DNA from: Bretschneidera sinensis
Lineage: Eukaryota; Streptophyta; Magnoliopsida; Brassicales; Akaniaceae
DNA length: 64,000 bases
Direction of reading: 5' to 3'
Assembly (NCBI GenBank): GCA_023935145.1
Contig: CM043702.1
Location: forward strand, 107,839,088-107,903,087
In this document: piece by piece, positions 56,290 through 64,000 of the stretch
How the letters are laid out: each line of letters opens with the position of its first letter
How positions within the stretch are numbered: the stretch's first letter is position 1
Notes under the pieces: model-generated
Databases searched by the model: none
Told to the model about the DNA's origin: nothing
Seen by the model: the letters and a program-made list of their open reading frames with translations, nothing else
Translations under genes and position numbers: made by a program

Positions 56290-57910
56290 TAAGTAGTCCA
56301 AGGCAATGATTGAACTTACTTAGAGGTAGAACCTTGGTGCCTAAATCTACAGGATTTTCCTCCGTGGATACTTTTTCCACATGAATGCATTATTCCATAA
56401 CATTTTCCTAAATGAAATGGTACCAAACATCCATGTGCTTTGTTCTCTCATGGAACACCAAATTCTTACACAAGTGCAACGCACTTTGGCTATCCGAATA
56501 CACCACTACCTACTCTTTCAGGACCTTCAACTCTTCCAACAACCCTTTGCACCACATAGCCTCCTTAGTGGCTTCTTTTGCCGCTATGTACTTAGCCTCG
56601 GTTGTTGAGAGTGCTACCATCGGCTGCAACTGAGCCTTCCAACTTATACAACATCCTAAGTTGAAGAAGTAAGAGGTAATCGATTTTCTTTTATCCCGGT
56701 CTGCTCTATAGTCTGAATCCGCATAACCCTCAAGACAGATAGACTTACCCCTCTTCTCATAAATCAGCCCCACTTCTAGGCTTCCCTTCAAGTACCTCAG
56801 CAACCACTTCATCCCAAGCCAATCCTCCTTTTCGGGATTACTAATAAATCTACTGAGGACACTTATTGTATAAGCAATATCAGGTCTAATGCTTACCATG
56901 GTGAACATAACTGAACCAACCGCACTAGAGTAAGGGACCTTTTCCATTTCCTTCTTCTCCGCCTCCAATCTCGGACATTGATCACTGGAGAACTTGAAAT
57001 GACCAGCAAGGGGAACCTTCACTGGTTTGCTATCTTCCCTAGAGAACTTAGATATCATCTTCTCTATGTAGGAAGTTTGAGAGATCTTCAATCTGTTTCT
57101 CTCCCTTTCCCGGATTATATTCATCCCAAGGATCTTCTATGCATGGCCAAGATCCTTCATCTCAAACTCCTCACTAAGTTGAGATTTTAACTCTTTTATC
57201 CTCTCCCTGCCACTCCCAACCAGCAACATATCATCAACATAGATGAGGATGATCACCATTTTCTCCACCTTGTGTCCCTTGTAGTACAAGCACGAATCAT
57301 AGTAGCTCCTCATGAAACCCAAGCTTGTTACAAAGGAATTAAACCTCTTATTCCATTGTCGAAGTGATTGCTTCAAGCCATAGAGAGATTTCTTCAATTT
57401 GCACACCAACTCTCCTTGCCTTACTTCCTCATAGCCTTCAGGTTGCCTCATGTAGATGGTCTCATCAAGCCCTCCATGTAAGAATGTTGTCTTCACATCT
57501 ATTTGCTCGATTTCTCAAATGAACTGGACCACTATTGCCAATACTATCTGTATCATCTTGTACTTCAAAATCGGTGAGAATATTTCGGTGAAATCTATGC
57601 CTTCTTTTTGTGTGAACCCCTTCGCCACCAGCCTAGCCTTGTACCAGACTTCATCCCCTGGAGTGTTTCCTTCTTTGATCTTATAGATCCACCTACAATC
57701 CACAACTCTCTGTTTTTCTGGTTTGGGCACCAATTCCCAAGAGTTGTTCTTCCTCAAACAATCCATTTCTTCCTCCATAGCTAGCTGCCACTTTGGCGAA
57801 TCCTTACATTCCATGGCATCCATGTAAGTTTCTGGTTCAACCTCTCCTTCTGTCCAAGAAGCTGCAACATTAGTATCCGCAAACCTATATCTCAAAGGTG
57901 TTATAACCAC
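56290..57910 (-). pseudogene. Copia-3 reverse transcriptase and RNase H
   Basis: 57515-57910 holds the linker MEEEMDCLRKNNSWELV and RT start [19 protein letters not shown]. 57137-57496 has KTTFLHGGLDETIYMRQPEG, SLYGLKQSLRQWNKRF and an intact YVDDMLLVGSG. 56510-57124 has SYIEKMISKF, VGSVMFTMVSIRPDIAYTIS and the RNase H part VALSTTEAKYIAAKEATKEA. Beyond a stop, weak RNase H sequence (ENPVDLGTKVLP) continues to about 56290. Frameshifts near 57125 and 57500 break the frame; motifs are otherwise well kept. Confidence 0.93.
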
Positions 57911-58030
57911 CCTCCTTTCCCGGTCCCTTGTGAGTTGGTAGTCATTCTGACTTGCTGCATCATCCCCTTATAGTTCAGCCTCCTCTTGAGTGCCTTGAGC
58001 TTAGCCTTCATTAATGGGCTCTATCTTGTC

Positions 58031-59430
58031 CTAACCCTCTTGCCTTCCTTGTTCTACCTGAACTGAATTCTCCTTGATGCGATGCTCCACAAATTTCGGA
58101 CTGGTTTGCTCCCTAGCCCCTGCAGGGTTAGTTTTCTCCAAATAGGGAAATAAAAATTCATTAAAAATAACATCCCTATTTATAATGAGTTTCATTCCTT
58201 TTGGTTCTAAGGACCACAACATATACCCCTTAACCCTATCACCATACCCTAGAAATACACATTTTCTAGACCTTAGGTTAAGTTTATCATCCTTTTGATG
58301 TGCAAATGCAACACACCCAAAAGTCCTAACGTTGCTCAACTTAGGGGGTTTCCCACTCCACATCTCCATGGGAGTCTTGAGTTCTAAAGCTCTAGAGAGT
58401 GATCTATTTACTAAGTATGCAGCAGTAGACACAGCTTCCCCCCAAAAGTATTTTGGTAAACCAGATCCTATTAACATGCCCCTAACTTTTTCTATAAAGG
58501 TTCTATTCATCTTCTCAGCAACTCCATTTTGTTGAGGTGTTTTTACAACCGTTCTGTGCCTTAGAATTCCATTTAACTCATAGAATTTATCAAAATCCTT
58601 ATTACAAAATTCTAAGCCATTATCGGTTTGTAAAGCCTTAACTAACTTACCCATCTGAGTCTCCAGTAACTTTTTCCACACCACAAATTTATTCAAAGCA
58701 TATGATTTATTTTTAAGGAAATAAACCCAAACTGTTCTTGAATAATCATCAATTAAAGATAGAAAGTAAAAGTTACCTCCTGTGTTGGTGTTCTTGCTGG
58801 TCCCCGAAGATCCGAATGAATGTAGTCAAGAATCCCCTTAGACTTGTGCACTCCGATGTTGAAGCTGACCCGGTGTTGCTTCCCAAGAATGCAACACTCA
58901 CAAAAATCCAATTTCTCTACTTTGTCTCCTCCAAGTAGACCATCCTTGCTGAGAACTTGCAGGTCCTTTTCGCTCATATATCCCAAGCAAGTGTACCAAA
59001 AGGCTGCCCTATCCATCTCAGCCATCAAACTTGTTGCTTGATCATTGATTTCTGTCTCTCCGATCATCTCATAGAGTCCATCTTTCATTGCTGCTTTGAT
59101 CACTATCAAAGATCCGTTGGTCACGTTGATCTTTCCTCCCTCTGCTTTGTATGAATACCCCATGGAATCCAGCTACCCCAATGAGATCAAATTACTCTTC
59201 AAATCTGGAAAATACCTCACATTCCGCAACAGCCTTGTGACTCCATCAAACATCCTCAACTGGATGTCTCTTATCCCCCTCACTTGGCAAGAAGTGTCAT
59301 TCCCCAATAAAACCTTTCCATCATAGGTTTCCTGGAAATTCTTGAACCATTCCTTGTGAGGGCACATGTGATACGTGCACCTGGAATCTAGGATCCATTT
59401 CTCGCTGTCTTGCCTCTTACTCACATTTGA
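58031..59430 (-). pseudogene. Copia-3 protease and integrase
   Basis: The protease reads WILDSRCTYHMCPHKEWF (59370-59424): the catalytic D-S-G has become D-S-R. The integrase zinc region reads WYTCLGYMSEKDLQVL and FCECCILGKQHRVSF (58880-58990): both His of the HHCC motif are Tyr, and the two Cys remain. The core keeps DYIHSDLRGP (first Asp), ALQTDNGLEFCNKDF (second Asp) and NGVAEKMNRTFIEKVRGML (Glu) at 58480-58640. 58031-58480 continues with PMEMWSGKPPKLSNVRTFGC and FLGYGDRVKGYMLW. A frameshift lies at 58697-58752. Confidence 0.93.
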
Positions 59431-60285
59431 GCATATAACAAGAACATCATCTTGTTATTCTCCTTTGGCAACCGAAGCCTCTCCATTCTTGGTATGGCTT
59501 CCTCCTCTCTCATCCCACATCTTCTTCTTGCAATCTTTTCTGAAATGGCCCTTCTTGTTGCAGTAGAATCATTTCTTTCCTCCAAAACTTGTTTTGGAAT
59601 GAGATCTCCTGTGGCTCTGCCCTCTACCTCTTGATTTCTCCTGGTAGTTGCCATGAATGCTACTGCCATTCTGAGTTGCTAGCCTTCCTCTAATGAACAA
59701 CCCTTCTCCACTTGATGCTTCCCTCACCTTGGCTTTGAAATCATGAGCCCTTATGGCATTGATCACAATTTCCTTGGTTAAAGTATCTCTTCCATACTCA
59801 ATAGCATTAATCAAATTATCGAAATAATCAGGAAGAGAATTCAACAAAATAACAGCCAATTGTTCATCCGGGAATGTAATGCTACAACTATTCAAATCTT
59901 GAACTAGCTTATTAAACACATCAAGATTATCTTGCAACTCTTTACTAGGATCTATTTTAAAAGCAAAGATTCTTTTAAGAAGATAAATCTTATTAGGGAG
60001 AGTTTTAGTAAGAAACAACTCATCTAGTTTCTTTCATATGACAATAGGATCTTCCAAGTCTCCGCACTCCCTTGTGACACTATCCGACATGTGCAAAAAA
60101 ATGGTGCTGTATACTATCTTCTTCATCTCAATCTGTTGGACTTCCGTGATACTTACTGGAAAAGCGTCATCTTCTCCAATAGCCAAGTCCACCTTTTATT
60201 GCATAAGAACAACCTTGATCTTCCACTTCCAAAGGGAAAAGTCTCCCTTTCCATCAAACTTCTCAACACAAAAATTTGAAGCCAT
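59425..60285 (-). pseudogene. Copia-3 gag
   Basis: I place the start at ATG 60285 (MASNFCVEKFDGKGDFSLWK), the typical start of Tork-type gag. One stop replaces a codon after VVLMQ (about 60198) and another interrupts the frame near 60030; from 60018 to 59569 it is open (FKIDPSKELQDNLDVFNKLV, LLNSLPDYFDNLINAIEYGR). The zinc knuckle reads stop-F-Y-C-N-K-K-G-H-F-R-K-D-C (about 59525-59570): the first of its three Cys has become TGA. Confidence 0.9.
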
Positions 60286-60525
60286 CTTGTGGAGAAAATC
60301 CCAGATTTATGCAGTACCCACAAATGCTTTCCAACTTCTTCTAAACCTCAAGAACCCGATCGAAGATGGATCTCAATACCATTCTTGAATCACCATCAAG
60401 AACACAATCTGATCTTGATCTTTACTTCATTCTTGAATCACCTAAGAAGTTGATATTTGATTCTTGGAGTCTTGAATCCGATACCTTATGTTCTTGCTTC
60501 GATACCCGCTCTTCAAAGCTCATTT

Positions 60526-60538
60526 GGCTCTGATACCA
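60526..60538 (-). other. Copia-3 primer-binding site
   Basis: The minus strand reads TGGTATCAGAGCC, one base from the right LTR, a perfect tRNA-Met PBS. Confidence 0.93.
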
Positions 60539-60539
60539 C

Positions 60540-61442
60540 TGTTAAAAAATCACCTTGAAGATGCCCAGGTGGTGATCTTCCAAACACCCAAGTCTAGAGT
60601 GACTTGTAATGAATCAAAAATAGAAACATAACTCAAAGAATAGAAAGGACACAACAATTTGTTATCGAGGTTCGACAATAGCCTACGTCTCTGTGAGTTC
60701 CTCTGAACTCTCTGCACTAAATCAATGGTTCTTTACAATCCAACAACACCTCTTCAAGAATCCACAAGTTCTTGAAGCAACAAAGAAGAAGAAGAAACAG
60801 AAAGTGATAAGAACTAACCTTAGAATTTTCCCAAGAAAATTTCCCTTACAAGCCCTTGAATCCCCTTTCTATTCTACTATCTCTTCTAAACAATGAGCCT
60901 TACAAATGAGTCTCTCTTATTTTGTGTCTTTACACTCTTTACAATTGATCTCACTTTCTATCACAAGTTATGGCACAATGAAGCTAGGTGATCTTTATAT
61001 AGTGCACCAACTTCTTAACCAATCTTGAGGATCAATATCCACCCTTAGATCTTGAGGACCAATCAACCTTAGCCGTCAATCAATTCTAAGTGATCCTATG
61101 CGTTTTGAACATGTCTCACGCACCTAACAAAAGTCTAAACCAAATGGACCATATGTACCTTCAAGGTGCGGCCTGGAACAAGGTGTGCTCTGGCCTGGAC
61201 CAGGGCACACTTGCTGCCACTCTGTGCACCGTGGCTTGGGGGAGGCTGCACCGTGGCTTGCCCTTCCTCCTTGCACTCCTCCTTACTGTGCGCCGCGGCC
61301 TGGACAAGGCTGGGCCGCTGCTTGACCTGATGCTAGACCATTTTCCTGCTATGTGCTGAGGTGCACACCTAGTGTGCTGAGGCTTCAAGGATAAATGCTG
61401 AACCTCTTCTAACCTTGTTTAAACCTTGGACAAACACCAACA
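60540..61442 (-). repeat. Copia-3 5' LTR (right copy)
   Basis: TGTTAAAAAATC to ACACCAACA, followed by TAAAA. Same internal layout as the left copy: TATA box at 60992-61002 and GC-rich island at 61155-61385. Confidence 0.93.
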
Positions 61443-62953
61443 TAAAATATAATCAAGAAACGATTTAAGTCTATCATCATGCATAGCAACTGATATTGAA
61501 ATAAATGAGTGTGTAGATCCATAATTAATTGAAATTCTAGCATCTAAACCAAAAAGTGAAACCATACCTGTCACAACATTTATTGATGCTCCTCTCTGAA
61601 TAAGCTGTCTATGACCTTCTCCTTGTCCATTCCCAAACTTCTGGTAACTACCACCACCACCTCTACCTGAACTGTGCTATCCCCTATTACCACCCCTTCC
61701 TCGAAAAGATCATGAACCCTGCTTATTGCCCTTAGTACTTCTTGTACTCACTATACTTGAACTAGGTGTTATACATTGAGTACACTCATGTGCCATGTGA
61801 CCTCTACCACCAAAAGTATAACATATCAACTCAAAATATCCACTCCATGCAGCAACATGACAGATCTCACACATAGAAAACAAACTATAGGTCTAAATGA
61901 AGGAGTCATCCCACTAGGTCTCCCCTATATCTGCGACATATTACCTCAAAATTATGGATATGGGCCAAAAGAATGACTACTACTACGCATGCTATAAGGA
62001 CGAAACCTAGCCTTTGCTCTCCTCGACTGAGGTACACCAAATGAATGCCTCGATCCACCAAATTTCATCCTTTGATCTTTTAGGTTCTCAAATTCAAAAT
62101 AATCTCTCTCATCAATTAGAGCCTTATCTATCAATTGAGCAAATAAAGTATACTCAAAAACATAAATTCTAGATTGAATCTCCCAACAAATTTTAACCAA
62201 AAAATCCCGAATTTTATCACGCTCAGTACTCACCAAAGATGAGGCATATCTTGAAAAGGCCATAAATATAGCCTTAAACTCAACTAGTCTCATTTGTGGA
62301 GTCTAACGAAGCTCTATAAACTCTCGATGCTTCTCAGCTTTATAAGTATCAGGAAATGCTCCTTAAAAAAAATCTCCATAAAACCACCCTAAATCTGAGG
62401 TCGTGAAATCATATGTACTGAATCTCACCAATGACAAGCCTCCTCCATAAAGAAGAACACTGCAAATGTGATCTTTTGCTCATCAGTAATATCTGAATAA
62501 ATATTATCTAGATGATTAATACACTCTTAACACACAGTAAGATTAGAGGATCCAAGAAAAAAAAGTGTGGATTCAACTTTTTAAACTGCTCAAAAGCTAT
62601 ATTACAAACCTCAAGATGAAGTACTAACTACTCAAACCTTTCCTCTAGCTGAATTATAGGTCTCTCCCCAAATCCACTAGCTACATCTATCTACTGAGCA
62701 TTATGCTACTCCTCAGACATCCAAGCAAATGCCTCAAATACCCTAGTCACCAAAGCAGGATCAACTTGTCCAGTCTGTATAGCAGTCACTGGAACACCGA
62801 CCACATGAGGATGATTAGATACCTCATTCCCTTTAGGAGGAACATATTCTGTAGGTGACCCATCTTCAGAAACCGACTCATTAACATGGACTTCAACTTA
62901 AGGAATTCTACCATGACTCTACCTCTACCTCGACCACGTCCAGTAGGTGGCAT
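61443..62953 (-). pseudogene. Gypsy-D gag and protease N-part
   Basis: ATG 62953 opens MPPTGRGRGRGR, the Gly/Arg-rich gag start seen in related elements. Frames then shift: YVPPKGNEVSNHPHVVGVPV (62780-62840), the capsid region including FAVFFFMEEACHW-like residues (about 62430), and 61952-62293 (SLVSTERDKIRDFLVKICWE, DKALIDERDYFEF). The nucleocapsid knuckle reads CYTFGGRGHMAHEC (about 61780), with the second Cys now Phe. The protease begins ISINYGSTHSFISISVAM (about 61490-61540); the family D-S-G is N-Y-G. Copia-3 cuts it 50 bp further on. Confidence 0.88.
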
Positions 62954-63050
62954 CCTTAGAAATTCTATAGGCATAAGAAAATCTTTATAACTTTCTCAAA
63001 TAATTTCTTCAAAATCTTATTTTCTAAGTCTATAGAATCATAAAACCTAT

Positions 63051-63062
63051 AGCTCTGATACA
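63051..63062 (-). other. Gypsy-D primer-binding site
   Basis: The minus strand reads TTGTATCAGAGC; one base differs from TGGTATCAGAGC. Confidence 0.8.
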
Positions 63063-63209
63063 AAAAATTATCATGACCCAAACCCTTATACCTTTATGAC
63101 GTGCAATCAAATTTACTATTTTTTTTTACTATAAATTCTTTTCTCTTTTTTATCCTCCACTATTATTTCAATAAAAACTTCCAATTTTACTTTCTCATTA
63201 TTTATACAT

Positions 63210-63210
<1 letters not shown>

Positions 63211-63270
<60 letters not shown>
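63211..63270. repeat. (AT)n microsatellite
   Basis: About 29 AT units in the Gypsy-D right LTR. The homologous place in the left LTR (near 50008) has none. Confidence 0.95.
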
Positions 63271-63272
<2 letters not shown>

Positions 63273-63727
63273 CAAATCGTATCAAATTTATCAAAATTTA
63301 AGACATCACCAGAAAATAATTACAATAACTAACAACCTGATGAGAGGATGCCAAAGATACCACATATATCAGAAAGTGCTTCTGACAGGAAATATGACGT
63401 CTAATAGTCCTCGAACCATTTCAACAAAGACATGACCAGTCAACTTTAAAAAGTCGATATGAGTTTAAACTACCAAAATTTAATTCTAATACCTCAAGAA
63501 TGTCACATTTGATACGAAAAATAGTTAAACACATTTAAGAAACAATTAAAATATAAACTTTGAATTTAATCCAAGCACAAATTATTATTAATCATTTTGA
63601 AATAATTCATTATAAACCAATACTGAAAAATTATCAAATATTTCTTTTCATCATCTCAAATCTCACAAGTAATCAAATCATCTCATTTCTTGGGCTAGTT
63701 TGCAAATAGTATGTATACAAAAAATTA

Positions 63728-63728
<1 letters not shown>

Positions 63729-63770
<42 letters not shown>
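63729..63770. repeat. (AT)n(GT)n compound microsatellite
   Basis: AT units followed by about 12 GT units, just before the new element edge. Confidence 0.95.
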
Positions 63771-63772
<2 letters not shown>

Positions 63773-64000
63773 ATTAGGGCATGAAAATGCACTTCATATA
63801 GAGTCAATTATATGCATTTGTTGAGATTAATTTTGATTATTCGTTGAATTTCTTGACAAGTGTGGTCCTTTAGAGAATTCTATGTTTTAATGTGTTTTGC
63901 AAATTTAAAAAACAAAGAAGCATTAAACAAAAAAATATATAAAATATGTTCAAAAGAATCCACAACATCCAGACCAATTCAGAGCAGGGAAACCAAGTTT
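63771..64000 (+). mobile_element. Edge of another LTR element, Element-C-like LTR
   Basis: Homology to the Gypsy-D left LTR stops here and a sequence starting TGATTAGGGCATGAAAATGC begins. It resembles the start of the Element-C LTR (TGATAGGAGCTTAAATATTC) in general layout, including CATAT near 20 bp and AAAGAAGCATT later. It is most likely the LTR of an Athila/Tat-clade element running out of the window. Only 230 bp is visible. Confidence 0.45.

Larger units (their letters stand above)
55320..61442 (-). mobile_element. Copia-3, Tork-like Ty1/copia element
   Basis: LTRs of 872 and 903 bp with TG...CA ends, TAAAA target duplication, PBS at 60526-60538, PPT at 56192-56205 and a complete set of copia domains on the minus strand. 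The order protease, integrase, RT, RNase H and motifs such as DSGCSYHMCP-type protease point to the Tork lineage. It sits in the Gypsy-D protease. It is structurally complete and therefore probably among the younger insertions, but its genes are broken. Confidence 0.95.
63069..63770 (-). repeat. Gypsy-D 5' LTR (right copy), interrupted
   Basis: It matches 49858-50470 of the left LTR, with an extra (AT)n of about 60 bp at 63211-63270, and breaks at 63771 after AT/GT repeats. The rest of the LTR must lie beyond the window. Confidence 0.88.
49858..64000 (-). mobile_element. Gypsy-D, Tekay/Del-like Ty3/gypsy element, right end outside window
   Basis: The LTR at 49858-52044 and the partial LTR from 63069 share TCATGAYCCAAAYCC starts. 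The PBS at 63051-63062 and gag-to-integrase order read on the minus strand. It carries Copia-3 in its protease and another element's LTR edge (63771) in its right LTR. TATGG precedes the left LTR, but the matching target duplication would lie beyond the window. Confidence 0.9.

Noticed and set aside
63208..63435. Open frame starting in a Tyr-Ile repeat
   Set aside because: It is the translation of an (AT)n microsatellite.
1..64000. Search for tRNA, rRNA and ordinary host genes
   Set aside because: All recognisable coding sequence belongs to retroelements; tRNA-like matches are only the primer-binding sites.

Overview
The window is plant nuclear DNA, most likely from a eudicot, and consists of nested LTR retrotransposons. 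It is AT-rich. The coding remnants are Ty1/copia and Ty3/gypsy gag-pol, several primer-binding sites match plant initiator tRNA-Met or tRNA-Asp, and I see no host gene, rRNA or tRNA gene. Nearly every coding stretch is broken by stops or frameshifts. The longest open frame that still looks intact is the env-like third ORF of a SIRE-type copia element (21108-22019, minus strand).

Layout, oldest layer first. (1) The base layer is an old minus-strand Tat-lineage gypsy element (E). Its RT and RNase H lie at 46754-48640, its integrase at 15290-16608, and an extra ORF on the opposite strand at 301-396 plus 14627-15132. (2) The antisense ORF is split by a plus-strand element with 2.9-kb LTRs and no recognisable genes of its own (397-14624, LARD-like). 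That element was itself hit by a small copia element (Copia-1, 5295-9392). (3) E is split between RNase H and integrase by a plus-strand Tekay/Del-like gypsy element (Gypsy-A, 16614-46748, target duplication GTTAG).

Gypsy-A later received several insertions: a partial LTR of the Copia-3 family (17493-18335), a minus-strand SIRE/Maximus-like copia (Copia-2, 18800-28908), a deleted relative of itself (Gypsy-B, 32257-37649, target duplication CTTAT), and a rearranged Athila/Tat-clade element with no gag-pol (Element-C, 39144-43238), which is flanked by a direct duplication of about 520 bp of Gypsy-A integrase DNA. (4) To the right, E is interrupted by a minus-strand gypsy element (Gypsy-D, 49858 to beyond the window). 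Gypsy-D carries a minus-strand Tork-like copia (Copia-3, 55320-61442, target duplication TAAAA) and, in its right LTR, the edge of another element at 63771.

The elements share no host pathway; what links them is insertion history. Across families, the most notable regulatory signal is that several unrelated LTRs carry islands of short near-palindromes (GTCGACTGG, GATCGACTGG, TAGTCGACTA, GCGATCGAGCGC). In Copia-2 the same island plus a TATA box also sits directly upstream of the env-like ORF, as if that gene had its own promoter. A second shared signal is a GGTGAGT splice-donor-like core at a comparable place in four gypsy-type LTR families.
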